A stretch of DNA of 64,000 nt. It comes from Sycon ciliatum. Its lineage: Eukaryota; Porifera; Calcarea; Leucosolenida; Sycettidae. Position 1 is the first letter of the stretch. Every line of letters begins with the position of its first letter. The notes below the pieces were generated by a model. It did not search any database. It was given only the letters and a program-made list of their open reading frames with translations, and had not been told where the DNA came from. The stretch lies in NCBI RefSeq assembly GCF_964019385.1, contig NC_088646.1, forward strand, positions 5,538,233 to 5,602,232. Direction: 5' to 3'. The translations under genes and the position numbers were made by a program. Shown piece by piece: positions 23,308-35,975 of this stretch.

Positions 23308-25587
23308 TCTTTATTAGGATGACCCGATACCTTTTTTATACGCAGGTCATTCTGTGGATGTTGCAGAATTTCATGACTCTGTCATAAAATTGTCTTGTCT
23401 TTCAGAAAATTCAGATGTCCACACCCTAAATCACATTTACATGAGAATTGTAACCAGGTGCGTGCCGCAGATGTTTTTGTTGATTCTGTGTTTATAATTG
23501 TAGTCATGGGTTGTCGTGATAAGGTCATCCGGCATCATATTGTAGTGAAATCGTAATCCTGTTGATGTCGATAACACTTTTGGAAGCAGTTCAATGACTT
23601 CAAAGTGTTACAAGTCCACGATTGTCTAAAACAACACAGCAAAGTAGGAACAATAAACATGTATTAAAATGTAAACAAATACATTGCTGAGTCCGACACC
23701 TTGTTCCAACAACTACACTGATCCTGAGGATATAAGGGGCAAGGATATATGGTTGGAGGTACTGAGAGATAAACAAGGCACTCCATAATAATAAAATGTT
23801 ACACGACTTTGGGGGAGTATGAATGATATCCAGTCAAACCCCCTTAGGACGAACATGAAGGGACCGATGGCATTTGCTCTGTGAGTTTGTCTTAACCCTA
23901 TTTTATAACGAGTGAATACAATTATTTCTCCAATAGAGACACGAATAGATTTCTTCTAAAGCGAAAGATTCTAAGCCAGACCAAACCATTGACTCGTCTT
24001 TTATGAAACAAATGAGTCACTGAACCTTTCTTTAGGAACATGACGGCAACTGAAACAACAACAGAGAAAATACGATACATGTACAGCACATTCTTGCAGG
24101 TACAACAAACAGATTGCAGATCGTAATTCTTGCTCTACCGGCACGCAACTTTATTTGGGGCAGTGCAATCTCAGCGCTACTCACAAATCAAACAGCCCAG
24201 ACTCGAGTAAACAAATCCAATCGTACGAGATTTTCACGAGACGAGACTGCACCCAGTAGGGAGGTTCTGCTCTACGTTTTGGGAACGCGACGCAAAGAAT
24301 CACGCGAACTTTCTTCGCGTTCCCGTAACGTAAAGAAATGCTGTTCTGCTCTACGTTTCACCTAGAGAAGTCACGTGGAATGTGTACTGGGAATTTTCCC
24401 TTCCATTTGGCAGTTTTCTGCATGCAGTTGATCGATACCCAGCAAATTTTCTCTGCGTGTGCCACAACGTAGAGAACCCCATCTCCGCGTAGAAATCTGG
24501 AGCCAAAACACGCGAAGCCGTAGACTCTAACCCAGACACCTGCTCTCTACGTGATTTCTCTACGTTTCACGTATAGCAGAACCTCCCTATTGGCTTGTTT
24601 CGTATGAAGCAAACAAGTCACTGAATGCATGAACCTCTCCATAATGGAGATTTTCCCTGATATGCGAATTTATCTTGCATACTAGTCCTGGGCCAATGCG
24701 TCCTTGAACCTTCCCCTACAGATTGGGAACTGCCAACGATGCTATGCCACTGCAAAATTCAGATTCTACCCTATGATCGGGGCACGGAATGCCGGAAGCA
24801 ATCATGACCAGTGCCTTACTTGTAACGTACCAATGTACAATGAACATGAGTATTTCGACAACACATCTAAGCCTCAGCAGCAACATACAATGTAAGCCTT
24901 ACCGTCAAGAAGGTGAACTCGCGTTCTTCGCACACTGTTGGCAAGGGCAAAGAGATACGAATGGATCTAAATCCGAATAAAATCAGCACACGTTTCCGTA
25001 AATGAAAGGGTGAGCATAAGCAAATGAATCGAAGGAAACTGGTCAACTCAGAGATCACTTGTCATTGAGTATTCCGTAAAAGGAGGCCTCGACAGCAGAA
25101 AAGCTAAATTTAGAAAAGAGATCCTGTCAGCTTTTCCATTATTTATTGTATTCCACCTAAAATCAGCACACTTTTCGTAAATGAAAGAGTCAACACAAGC
25201 AAATGAATCAAAGGGAACTGGTCAACTCACCTGTCATTGAGTAATATTCCGTGAAAAGAGGTCTCAGCAGAGCCGAAGCGAAATAAGCCAGGACACGAAA
25301 TATCCGAAACAGCTCATGCAAGAAGCAGTTCCAAAGAAGGAAGTTCCTCGCGCATGCACATTCGAAAACGGACTGCATTGCATGCAACACAATGTCTGCC
25401 GTGCACGTGCACAGCACGCGGCTACCACCCGTTGGTAGATCTAATACCGAGCACCTTACGTAGAAACTTACGTAGCCTAAGTGAAGTACCGAGCACCTTA
25501 CGTAGAAACTTACGTAGCATAGCGGTGTCGTTTTTTCTGCCATGTGAACACAATAATAGAAAAGCTGACAGGATCGCTTTTCTAAAT
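22585..25587 (+). mobile_element. Hairpin-capped 3-kb element, copy B
   Basis: Same architecture as copy A: a palindromic cap at 22585-22998, internal inverted terminal hairpin at about 25108, right end CTTTTCTAAAT at 25587. It lacks the AGAGAGG insertion found in copies A, C, D and E at about 24010 and instead has a related element at 24258-24588. A (TAA)n array lies at 23267-23308. Confidence 0.85.
24258..24588. mobile_element. MITE with AGGGAGGTTCTGC ends, in copy B
   Basis: Inverted ends AGGGAGGTTCTGCTCTACG, flanked by AGT on the left and ATT on the right (empty site in copies A and C: CTGCACCCATTGGC). Relative of the AGAGAGG elements but with a different body. Confidence 0.75.
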
Positions 25588-26009
25588 CATATCCTATCCA
25601 ATAAAAACAGTTCATAAAAGCAGTTCATAAAAACAGCTTTTTAGGATCGGACCCAGTCCGCATAACCAAGAGAGCTAGCTCCCTTGGCTGCTGTTGGAAT
25701 ATGCAAGAATGGGCCTTCCAGATAAGGTCTAACAAGGAGCAGTGGCTATAGTTATGAAATGAACACCGGTAACCATGGAGACAGACCACACTCTCATTAT
25801 AGATACTGGTTATAAATAGACCGAATAAGGAAAATGATCTGATAGCCTATGAAGACTAAAAGAAATTGAACCAATGACAACAAATACTCGTCCAGCACAC
25901 GGGTTGTCATAGCAACACAAATAACAGCTGTCCGCTAATTTTGTTGTTGGAGATTGAGTAGGAGTTTTTACTGGTTGATTCTAAATACAATAAATGCTCC
26001 GGCCTTGGG
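25588..26009. other. Intervening sequence between copy B and the nested hAT
   Basis: No coding region. Words near 25603-25660 (AAAAACAG, AGCAGTTCATAAA) resemble degraded terminal hairpins. From about 25960 it matches the end of element Q in inverted orientation (GAGTTTTTAC..GTTGATTCTAAATAC). Confidence 0.4.
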
Positions 26010-26090
26010 TTTATGACTAGGGCTCAAACGGTCACGGTTTTACCCCTGACGATTAACTGCTAAGCTAACGGTCGGTTAACCGGTTATAAC

Positions 26091-26446
26091 CAAGAGTCCA
26101 TAACCCAAGAGTATGCAACTGTGATCTCTTTTCTATGGGCCAGATGCGCGGCGCGCTGCCTTCATTACATCATTCAGCTGTAGTCCGCGCACTGCGGAAA
26201 ATCAAACACCGCACTTTCCCTCCAGTTTGAAATGAACTTTCGTACGGAACTGGAGTTCACGCGCCAGAATTCAGAGATCGTGTAGGTACTGGAACGAATC
26301 GAACAAAAACGGATGGGCTCGTGCGAGAAATTGAGAGTTTGAATGCATACTTTCAGAGCGTGATGAAGGCAAGTTACGTAATGAAGGCAGCGCGCCACGC
26401 ATGCAGGCATAATCACAGTTGCATACTCTTGGGTTATGGACTCTTG
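26091..26446. mobile_element. CAAGAGT-family element, 356 bp
   Basis: Ends CAAGAGTCCATAACCCAAGA and the mirror ending GGTTATGGACTCTTG, flanked by exact 7-bp TTATAAC (26084-26090, 26447-26453). The arms extend over 35 bp (AGTATGCAACTGTGATC). The largest undisturbed member here; no coding capacity. Confidence 0.9.
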
Positions 26447-26577
26447 TTATAACCTATAAGCCACGGCAATCCTGCGGACTCTTTTTTAACCGTATATTTG
26501 ACTATACTCATTCAAAAAATGTACCCTGTTCAGTACAACGCGCACTTGTGCATTCTCTTGCATGCTCATTCATACAT

Positions 26578-29324
26578 ATAGCAATAAAAACTGCTTCATG
26601 GCAGTTTTCTAAAAAAAGTTATTGTGTTCTAGTCCATGGCCCCCGTCTAAAAAGTAAGAAATTAACGAAATGTGATAGCCGAAAATTAAAATTTCACACA
26701 AAACCTCACAATAATCACAACACTTGAAATGCTGCTTTCAACACGAAACTTGTACTGCACCAACAATTGGCAACATGCAGTCATGCATGCATAGGAAAGA
26801 GGATCACGAGGGGAAAAGGTCTTCTACATGTAGCTTTTCATTCTGTGTGTGATTATTGTGAGGTTTTGTGTGAAATTTTAATTTTCGGCTATCACATTTC
26901 GTTAATTTCTTACTTTTTAGACGGGGGCCATGGACTAGAACACAATAACTTTTTTTAGAAAACTGCCATGAAGCAGTTTTTATTGCTATAATTTCTTTTG
27001 TTTTTTTCTGTCAGTGTCACCAATCAATGGAATGCCCTATATCTATTCAAAATTTAATAATAATAATAAATGATGGCCTTCACATCATATCAATACCGTA
27101 TTATACGCAGTGATGTGCAAGCCTTTTCTTGTAGAAAATGGCACTAGCATGTTCTGCTGCGAGGAAACATGTGAATAGTGGTGGACCGTGGTTATACTTT
27201 TTTATACGGAGGTCATTCTGTGCATGACTGCATGTTGCTGTAGCAGAATTTCATTTATTTAAGATTTCCCCACCCTCGATCAGATTAATTTGAGAAATGT
27301 AACCAGGTGCGTGTCGCAGATGTTTTTGTTGATTCTGTGTGTATAATGGTTTATAATAACGGGTTATCGTGATAAGGTCATCCTGCATCATATTGCACTG
27401 AAATCGTAATCCTGTTGATGTCGATACAACTTTTGGAAGTAGTTCAATGACTTCAAACTGTTAGTCCACGATTTTCTAAAACAACACAGCAAAGGAGGAA
27501 CAATAAACATGTATTAAAATGTGAACAAATACATTGTCGAGTCCGACACCTCGTTCCAACAACTACACTGATCCTGAGGATAAAAGGGGCAAGGCTATGG
27601 TTGGAGGTACTGAGAAATAACAAGGCACTACATAATAATAAAATCTTACACATCTTTTGGTGAGCATGAATGATATCCAGTCGAACCTCTTTAGGACGAA
27701 CACCAAGGGACCGATGGTATTTATTCTGTGAGTTTGTCTTAACCTATTTTATAACCAGTGAATACAATTATTTCTCCAATAGACATACGAATAGATTTCT
27801 TCTACAGCGAAAGATTTTAAGCCACAACAACTCATTGACTCGTCTCGTATGAAACAAATGAGTCACTAGAGAGGTTTTGCAAAACGAAAATGCGTACAAA
27901 CTTTCGTTCTACGTCATGAAGTGCGAAACTTCGCACGAACTTTCTCAACTTTGGACGCGAAACTTGCAGAGAACGCGAAATGAACTGTTGTACACATTTT
28001 CGTGAGATCGGGTCATGGCGTACGTGCACTTGGCCCGCGCAAACCACGAACATGTGCAGAACGCAAAGTTTGTGCAAAAATTCGTACACACTTTCGCAAG
28101 GACTGTCGCGAAACTTCGTTCGAATTTTCGTTTTGCAGAACCTCTCTACTGAACCCTTCTTTAGCAACATGAGGGCAACTGAAACAACATCAGAGAAAGT
28201 ACGATACATGTACAGCACATTCTTCCAGGCACTACAAACAGATTGCAGATCGTAATTCTTGCTTTTGGCGGCACGAAACTTTATTTTGGGCAGTGCAATC
28301 TCGGCGGTACTCACAAATAATAAATCAAACAGCCCAGACTCGAGTAAACAAATCCAGTCATACAAGTACGATATCTTCACGAGATGAGACTGCACCCATT
28401 GGCTTGTTTCGTATGAAACAAACAAGTCTACTGAACCTCTCCACAATGGAGATTTTCCCTGATACGCGAATTTATTTTGCAAACTCGGTCAATGGGTCCT
28501 TGAACCTTTCCCTCCAGATCGGGAACTGCCAACGATAGTATGACCAGTGCCTTACTTGTAACATACCAATGTACATGTACAATGAATGTGAGAATTTCGA
28601 CAACACATCTAACATAAGCCTTACCATCAAGAAGGTGAACTCGCGTTCTTCGCACACTGTAGACAAGGGCAAAGAGATAAAAATGGATCTAAATCCAAAT
28701 AAAATCAGCACACGTTTCCGTACATGAAAGGGTGAGCATAAGCAAAATTAATGAATCGAAGGAAATCGGTCAACTCAGAGATCACCTGTCATCGAGTATT
28801 CCGTAAAAGGAGACCTCGGCAGCGGAAAAAGCTAAATTTAGAAAAGAGATCCTGTCAGCTTTTCCATTATTTATTGCATTCCGCCCAAAATCAGCACACT
28901 TTTCGTAAATGAAAGAGTCAACACAAGCAAATGAATCAAAGGAAACTGGTCAACTCACCTGTCATTGAGTAATATTCCGCGAAAGGAGGTCTCAGCAGCG
29001 CCGAAACGAAATAAGCCAGGCCAGGAGACGAAATATCCGAAACAGCTCATACAAGAAGCAGTTCCAAAGGAGGAAGTTCCTCGCGCATGCACATCCGAAC
29101 ACGGACTGCACTGCAAGCATGCAACACAATGTCTGCCGTGCACGTGCACAGCACGCGGCTACCACCCGTTGGTAGATCTAATACCGAGCACCTTACGTAG
29201 AGACTTACGTAGCCTAAGTGAAATACCGAGCACCTTACGTAGAAACTTACGTAGCATAGCGGTGTCGTTTTTCTTGCCATGTGAACACAATAATAGAAAA
29301 GCTGACGGGATCGCTTTTCTAAAA
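26578..29324 (+). mobile_element. Hairpin-capped 3-kb element, copy C
   Basis: Left palindromic cap at 26578-26989, right end CTTTTCTAAAAT at about 29324. It is inserted in the hAT element. It carries the shared AGAGAGG MITE and the tandem CACCTTACGTAG motif (about 29185-29260). Confidence 0.85.
27868..28147. mobile_element. MITE with AGAGAGGTTTTGC ends, in copy C
   Basis: Same site and same family as 18334-18601, flanked by ACT on both sides. Confidence 0.85.
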
Positions 29325-29596
29325 TTAATACTCTCACAGCAAGTGACCAGATATGACCGAGTTGACAGCCCAGAAATTGCGTACCCGTGCGACAGCCCGC
29401 GAAAGTGCACACTTTGCAACGACCTGATACTTGAAAAATTGACTGAAAAGTTACTGCGCAACCGTTATCTTTATCGGTTAACCGTTAATTCTTCGTAACC
29501 GGTCTGAAACCGGTTAATCGGACTAATCGTTTGAGCCCTATTTATGACCAATAAAAACTAATTATAAAAACCTCGGGGGACCTCGGTTTTTATAAG

Positions 29597-30579
29597 TATC
29601 TATTATTGCACGATTTAAAGAGGTCAATATATGAAATATAGAACGAGTAAAAGACCGAGGTCCCCCGAGGTCTTTTACGAGGTCTATATTTCATATATTG
29701 ACCGATTATGAGGGCAATAATAGATTTATCACGACATAGCATACCTAAAACTGTTTTTGCTTTGCTATAGGAAGAAAGGAATACTATTGTAATAGTAGAA
29801 TAGTATGTACATGTACATATGCCGTTTACATTGGACATTACTTCTGTGTAAACCAAAGTTTCCAGTTGTCTCTTGTAGTATATTCCCCAAGTTCTTTGAC
29901 TGAGAATCTGACAGTTTGGGTTCAAATCCCAGCATTTGGCTTCAGATTTTTCTTCTTTCAGTTCTGATTTTTTTCTAAGTTGAGGAAAAAGTTCTAAGTC
30001 CTCGGGCTAAGTGGTCAATAATAAGTGGTCATTAGGGAGGTTTCGCTCTACGTAATTACTAATTACGTATGAAAATCCGTATGTCGTACGCGCCGGGGAT
30101 CGAGGGCAACTTTCATACGTAAATCTCTCTACGGATTTCCGTAGGAAAGCTCTTTCCTAGATCCTACGTTAAGCGTTGGGTCCTCCGTAGGACTTTTTGA
30201 AATATCTTTCGCATTTTCCGCATTTGTCCATGGCAACGTTCAAGCCGCGCGAAACACAAGGTACACACACCGTACACCATGGTACACCACGTGCAAAATA
30301 AGATGGAAAACGCGGTTTCGGTTCATGGTGCACGCGGTGGGCGCATGCAGCCAACGCGTCTCCAAAGCAACAACGCATGTTTAGCAGTCGTGGAGAAATC
30401 ACGTAGAACGAAACCCAACAGCTCTGATTTTGACGTATGAAAATTCCGTGCAGTTCCTACGTTATTTTCATACGTAATTCCGTAGAGCGAAACCTCCCTA
30501 ATATAAGCGGTCAATATATGCTGATATTTGACCGCTTAGAGATCACACGTTTCTGTGGGGGTCAATAATAAGAGAGTGA
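29597..30579 (+). mobile_element. AT-rich foldback element Q, copy 2, left arm
   Basis: Nearly identical to 21930-22440. It is interrupted by a MITE at 30034-30499 and then by another at 30580. With 30966-31460 it forms a large inverted repeat. Confidence 0.75.
30034..30499. mobile_element. MITE with AGGGAGGTTTCGCTC ends
   Basis: Inverted ends AGGGAGGTTTCGCTCTACGT and its complement, inserted in element Q. The empty site GTGGTCAATATAAGC is in copy 1 at about 22353. The left flank ATT and right flank AAT fit a 3-bp duplication only with one change. Related to the AGRGAGG elements in copies A-E. Confidence 0.75.
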
Positions 30580-30962
30580 GGCCAAACTAAAGAAGGTGTG
30601 TGGTTCGACTCACCCGACCGACCGTACAATTTCAGCCCGACCGTAACTTTTTTTCGGCGGGCTGTCGTGTGACTGACGTACGTGGACTGAACACGTCCAC
30701 GTCTACGTGCTGTGCGGCGTGAGTCTGCGGACGCTAGGCGGCTCCTTTTGGACTTGACTTGTAGTTGTACTGCAGTGCAGTGCAGTGAGTGGTACGACTG
30801 CTGCCTTGTGCTGGTAGTACTAGTAGAGTCTACTCGATACGCGTACGGTATACAGTGTATTTACATGTACTAAAAAATATATTAAAAAAAAAAAAATCCG
30901 CCCGCCCGCCCGTAAAAAAAATGTCCATGTTAGTCGAACCACACACCTTCTTTAGTTTGGCC
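30580..30962. mobile_element. MITE with GGCCAAACTAAAG ends, 383 bp
   Basis: Inverted repeat GGCCAAACTAAAGAAGGTGT (31 bp in all) flanked by TGA on both sides. Copy 1 of element Q has the empty site GAGAGTGATAAG. The 3-bp duplication suggests PIF/Harbinger-type mobilisation (inference). The interior has CCCGACCG and CCCGCCCG clusters. Confidence 0.85.
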
Positions 30963-30965
30963 TGA

Positions 30966-31460
30966 TAATAGTTTTTATTGGTCATAAACCCTCGGCCTCC
31001 TCATTTATTGTATACATATTGAACGCTTATATTGACCACTTATTATTGACCACTTAGCCCGAGGACTTAGAACTTTTTCCTCAACTTAGAAAAAAATCAG
31101 AACTGAAAGAAGAAAAATCTGAAGCCAAATGCTGGGATTTGAACCCAAACTTTCAGATTCTCAGTCAAAGAACTTGGGGAACATACTACAAGAGACAACT
31201 GAAAACTTCGGTTTACACAGAAGTAATGTCCAATGTAAACGGCATATGTACATACTATTATACTATTACAATAGTATTCCTTTCTTCCTATAGCAAAGCA
31301 AAAACAGTTTTAGGTATGCTATGTCGTGATAAATCTATTATTGCCCTCATAATCGGTCAATATATGAAATATAGACCTCGTAAAAGACCTCGGGGGGACC
31401 TCGGTCTTTTACTCGTTCTATATTTCATATATTGACCTCTTTAATCGTGCAATAATAGAT
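30966..31460 (-). mobile_element. AT-rich foldback element Q, inverted arm
   Basis: Reverse-complement copy of 29597-30030 including the CGAGGTCC hairpin and the GGTTTGGGTTCAAATCCC-like word. Ends at GATACATAC, about 31460. Confidence 0.75.
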
Positions 31461-31464
31461 ACAT

Positions 31465-31876
31465 ACTATAAACATTTAGACACGCTAGAACTAGGGGAGG
31501 ATTTGTGAGTAGTTTGTTTAGCTCCTGGAGGACAACATCTAGCTTCCCTTGATGCAGCAATACAATCGTGGCTGGCTCAGCACTACTCCTTGAAGGATAG
31601 GGCTGTAAGCCAGGTACAGCCTGCACCCTGCCAGTAGTTACAGATACACATATTGGTCGAGCCTGGCATACCCATGACACAGTCCAACCTGTAATACATT
31701 AAGTTAAAAACCGTCATAATGATAAGTTTAGCTGGTCCATGATCTATTCCAAGTTCATTCCTATAGGCAGTTGTGTTTCCACGACCTTGCTTCTTCAAGT
31801 AGATGATCCTGGGTGCACTGTTACTCACTGGAGCATTGTTAGAGCGTGGGTAATGAGTAGCAATCACAAATACGGA
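31465..31876. other. 3' flank of the GT31 gene
   Basis: On the minus strand 31692-31465 is open behind an acceptor-like TTAATGTATTACAG and ends at GTATGT. It could be an exon cut by element Q, but the GTATGT coincides with the element boundary, so I do not call it. No clear AATAAA seen close to the GT31 stop. Confidence 0.25.
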
Positions 31877-32965
31877 CTAAAGTTGAAAGCAGACTGGTTT
31901 GCCTGCTTCTTCATTAACCATCATCTTCACTAGAACCCGGCTCGGTGCATTGCCTAGAACGAGTATCAAAGTATCGGCCGAACATTTCTCATCCATGTAG
32001 TGAATAAAACCTGGTTCATCACGCAGGCTCACTCCTGTTGAGTTTGCAAGTCCTCCCACCATGGCATCCTCAACGCGACCAGGAAGACCATCGCCATCCA
32101 TAATGTACTGCAGCGCGTCCTGCACAATCAGTGAAACCACGTCACGAGAAAGCATATACGCAAAGCCTGCTGCAAAAGGAGCGTAAGTGCTTCTGCCTTT
32201 CAGGAAAGCTGGGAGTTTCTTGATGCAGTTTGGATTTCGTGGATCAGCTGAGCATAATACAACAGGAACTAAATTATTATTTCCATGCCGATGTCCTGAG
32301 TAGAGACCTTGTCTAGGCTGACGCAACAGCCACGGTAGGAGCTGACGGAACACTATGTATGTATCATCATCAACCAGCATGATGTAATCGTATGGCTTCT
32401 CCCTTTGAAGACTCCACAGCAGTGTCCACTGTGTTTTGGCCGTCATCCTGTGATAATTATCCACGAACGGTGCCAGAAATATGTCACCTTTGGTCTCTTT
32501 CTCCTTTCGCAGTGCTTCCATGACATCTTTCTTCTCTGAAACTCCAGCAAGGAACAGACACTCCACATTCACATCCTTTAGAAGCTGGTGTTCTGTCCAG
32601 TTTAGAGACTTACTGTCACCAAAGAGATCACCGCTGGTACATCTAGAGAACCACAGGTCCCGTGTGATTTGTCGTCGCTTGAAGTAGCCAGGACCTGTCT
32701 TCACGATGAGTAGGACAGACAGAATTGAGCCATCCGGTCGAATATGACGCCTGCCTTCTTTTGACATCACATTTCGTTCTTCCCATTTTCCAGTACTGTT
32801 CCTCGACTGCTGAAGGCCAATCCTTGTTTCCAGTTGGCATAGAGCAGATTCCAGCGGTGATGTTACGTGTAGCAGTTTCCGTCCGACACTGAAGAAAGCG
32901 AGTACCGGAAAAATGCAGACCAAACACAGCAGAGCAGTTACTGTTCTTTTGACTCCTAGGTCCAT
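31877..32965 (-). CDS. GT31-family beta-1,3-glycosyltransferase
   Basis: A single-exon frame of 362 residues. A type II membrane anchor (about residues 9-27) follows a short basic N-terminus, as for Golgi glycosyltransferases. The GT31 motifs are in order: RRQITRDLW (about 97-105, the R..IR.TW motif), the metal-binding LVDDDTYIV (DDD 199-201), YAPFAAGFAYMLS (about 261-273) and EDAMVGGLA (299-307, ED..VG motif). There are three N-glycosylation sequons. The family transfers galactose, GlcNAc or GalNAc in beta-1,3 linkage; the donor and acceptor cannot be read from sequence. Start: ATG at 32965, directly behind an acceptor-like TTTCACTGCAG, suggests a 5' UTR intron. An upstream in-frame TTG is less likely. 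No disabling change seen. Confidence 0.85.
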   Translation of the reverse strand: MDLGVKRTVTALLCLVCIFPVLAFFSVGRKLLHVTSPLESALCQLETRIGLQQSRNSTGKWEERNVMSKEGRRHIRPDGSILSVLLIVKTGPGYFKRRQITRDLWFSRCTSGDLFGDSKSLNWTEHQLLKDVNVECLFLAGVSEKKDVMEALRKEKETKGDIFLAPFVDNYHRMTAKTQWTLLWSLQREKPYDYIMLVDDDTYIVFRQLLPWLLRQPRQGLYSGHRHGNNNLVPVVLCSADPRNPNCIKKLPAFLKGRSTYAPFAAGFAYMLSRDVVSLIVQDALQYIMDGDGLPGRVEDAMVGGLANSTGVSLRDEPGFIHYMDEKCSADTLILVLGNAPSRVLVKMMVNEEAGKPVCFQL

Positions 32966-33150
32966 GTCGTCAGCTGCAGTGAAATGTCGCCTTCTATGTC
33001 TACTATATTGACGAAACAGTTGAAGGAAATCCAAGAAGAATTGTCTTAGCTACAAAATCCCACCATTGTTGCAGGCTCGAAGGCTCGAGTCGAAGCGCCC
33101 ACCATCAGGGAGCCCTACATGTACACATACATGTACCATAATTATTAGTA

Positions 33151-33445
33151 CCGTAAAGTACCGTTGATCCGCCCCCTCTCTAATTCCCGCCCCCTGTCGA
33201 TTTTCTCCTTGTGAAGCGACTTCGGCGTATACAACGAAATACGATGTTGAACCGACGCATACACTGCTGTACACAATACTTGCCAATCCAGGATCAAAAT
33301 GTGCACAATCCAGCACATTGAGACTGATCCTCTACGTTGTTGTACATCGTACTGCACTTGACAGCCTTGATCTAATTCCCGCCCCCTGCCGAAAACCCAG
33401 CTGGGAAGCGACATGGCGTGGGGGCGGATCAACGGTACTTTACGG
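33151..33445. mobile_element. TA-flanked MITE, CCGTAAAGTACCG ends (1)
   Basis: Inverted ends CCGTAAAGTACCGTTGATCC..CCCCC and complement, with TA on both sides (33149-33150, 33446-33447). It lies just upstream of the GT31 gene. A second pair of internal repeats, CTAATTCCCGCCCCCTG, occurs in both halves. Confidence 0.8.
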
Positions 33446-33449
33446 TATA

Positions 33450-35970
33450 TTACCATCAAGAGTACTTGACTGTACTCGTGTGTGGTTGTACAATGTAGGG
33501 CTCCCTGCCGGCGCGCCACCCTCAACCCCGAGGAAGCGACGAGGCCAAAGTACTGTCAGTCCGTGCGCCAAATTCAAAAAAGTCGTCTAGAAGTTGCACT
33601 TTTATTTGCAACCGCGGGAAATTTGAGAGGTCTGGAGAAGAAAATTCTCAATGGGACTCAAAATTGACAAACAAGACGACGACCAGCGCTCGAGCATAGT
33701 ACCTTTTCGCCATTCCTTCGTGCATGATACCTATTCTTATTGATAAACACTACCCTCATGTTTCGTTTCATGCGCAACGGACGAAGCGAAGTGTCTTTTT
33801 TCGTCCACGAAAGAAAGGTAAGGAAATTGTCGTCTTCGCGACACCCTTCGGATTATTTAGTGGGGCATTGTGGGCCAAGGATATTTTTTCTTTTTCTTTA
33901 CAACTGTCCCCAGGTACTGAGACGGCGCTGATATCCTAGGAGTTCTGTTAGTGCAAAATGCCAGGTTACTGACTTATGGCGAGGTTTGTCCACCCAAAAA
34001 TATGGGAGATTTCTTGGATAACATACACACATAATACAGTGAATGGTATTGCAGTGGGCATCCGAAACGGTTGAACCAAACAAATATGGTATGATACCTA
34101 GAGGCTAGGCACACAAAAATCACTCAGGAATTGGACGCAAGTCCCGGGACCTTGGTGCGTCATTACACCCGGACATTGAATGTTTGCCGGCACACGGCTT
34201 TTGCTCCACCACTTCATACAAGTTTACGCACTCACTCAATTCGAAAGACTGGAACGAGACCAAACCGAATGTGACAACTAAGAGCGAGTTGTGCATTTGT
34301 TGGAACAACGTTCGGGCATTGCGAGAAGGATATCAGCAGGGTCCAACAATGGCAGCAACAGCACCAGGTGATTATGGAGTACCAAGGAGCTTGTATCATG
34401 CACATTACAGTGAGCAACAAGAGAAACCGTACTGTGGTACGTGAAATCAGAGCCTGGGCAGGATGATCGACACTGTACACTGTGCTACAGCGCCTCAATT
34501 GTGCGAGAGAAAACAAACAGACCAGCAAGCACAGATCATGAACTGGTACACAACATTGACAAAGCACAAACCGCACAGCAAAGTTACAGGGCATAGCCGA
34601 GCGTTTTGTTGCCAATGAATTGCTTGAGAAGGGAGCAGTGTTCCTTGTAACATTGCATGGAGTAAACGAGAACGCAGAGTCAGAACCAGGCGTAACAAGG
34701 CAAGACGGCTACTGTACAGGGGCAGGCTTGACGATCACTTGCATACTCGCAATTTTGGTACAACCAGGAAATTAGGCATCACGTCATACCGAAGTGGCTT
34801 CAACACGCTACATTGCATTCATAGCTGTACGGTGAACCTGTTACACGAGCTTCTGTGAAACATACAGCATGCCAATGACCTGCAAGCACCAACAAATGCA
34901 GCCGGTAAAACAAACGCAGCCGGTAAAACAAACGCTACATAACTGCCCAACATAAACTTGTACATGCTGATGAAAAGCAAGAATGTGCTTGATGTTGGAA
35001 GTTATGCTCGCATATTCAAAAACATGCATGGAAAAACATCAATGACATTGTTCACGAATACAACAGAAACATCATACAGGGAGAGTAAGTAATCCTTCCT
35101 CCGTTTTGTATACGCGCACGCGCGCGCGTGTGGTAGATAAATCCGTTTGGCATGACTTTCGATCGAGGTTGCGTTCACCGTAGAGATAGGTGAACTCGAA
35201 GCCAACACCTCTCACTTTCGCTCTACTGCCCCTTTGGGGCCGATGCGATCCTTGTGCTAAGTTGTGGTAGTGGCTCAACAGAACAGGACAGGTGTGTGTG
35301 TGTGTGCACACGCGCGGGTGCGCGCATGTGTGTGTGTGTGTGTGTGTGCGTGCGTGTGTATGTGTAAGTGTGGTTTCTGAACTTTTCTCACAATCGTATA
35401 AGTTTCAAATTTTCGTGAAAACCCAGCTACACTGTGACCGGTACAATCGCATGTCGTTTACTAGTATCGGGCGGTCAGTCACATGGCATGTCGGGTATCC
35501 AACAGCACCGCACTGACAGCTTATAGACCTTATATTTAGTATTTATAGTCCTACTTCAAGTAAATGTAGACAGTCAGCATCATGAAAGTTGCCATTACGT
35601 AGAGTTAAATACAAGCCAGTCTCTAGAGATGAGCACGACTGTCTCAGGGTAATACTAGTGATAAATACAGGTACTTCGAAGTACTGTCTTTTTTATCTGT
35701 TAAGTTAACACAAGATGGCTTTGTAGCTTCAGTCGTCCAGAATATTCATTTTATTCCGCGGTTGCCGCATAATCGACACGCAACTGTACTTGTGCAAATC
35801 TCCAAACGCTACGTAATTGGCCGACATTTACTTGTCCACGGTGATGAGAAGCACGGCTCCTAATTTTTAAATCATGAAAGGATTACATATGCAGGTACAT
35901 GCATACAATGTGCACTATCCTGAAGTCGTGCGCAAATATTCAAAATCATTCACCGAACACAGAGAGGCGC
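33450..35970. other. Non-coding stretch with GT/CG array
   Basis: No gene supported. A block at 33855-33895 (TTTAGTGGGGCATTGTGGGC) recurs at 36630-36660. CAGTCCGTGCGCCAA at about 33560 also occurs near 53470 and, inverted, near 37065 and 55810. A GT/CG-rich microsatellite lies at 35290-35367. Confidence 0.4.
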
Positions 35971-35975
35971 ACATA

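Larger units (their letters stand above)
26018..29540. mobile_element. hAT-type non-autonomous element split by copy C
   Basis: The inverted ends TAGGGCTCAAACGGTCACGG and the complement of CGTTTGAGCCCTA are flanked by exact 8-bp TTTATGAC (26010-26017, 29541-29548). TAGGG ends and an 8-bp duplication are hallmarks of hAT elements. The insertion interrupts element Q between TTTATGAC and CAATAAAA. Inside it lie a CAAGAGT element (26091) and copy C (26578). Confidence 0.8.

Noticed and set aside
31465-31692. Extra minus-strand exon near the GT31 gene
   Set aside because: The acceptor is fair, but the donor coincides with the edge of a repeat, and no partner exon of matching phase was found.
33456-33480. 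Ninth CAAGAGT element
   Set aside because: CAAGAGTACTTGACTGTACTC looks similar, but the right end is not ACTCTTG and no 7-bp duplication is found.
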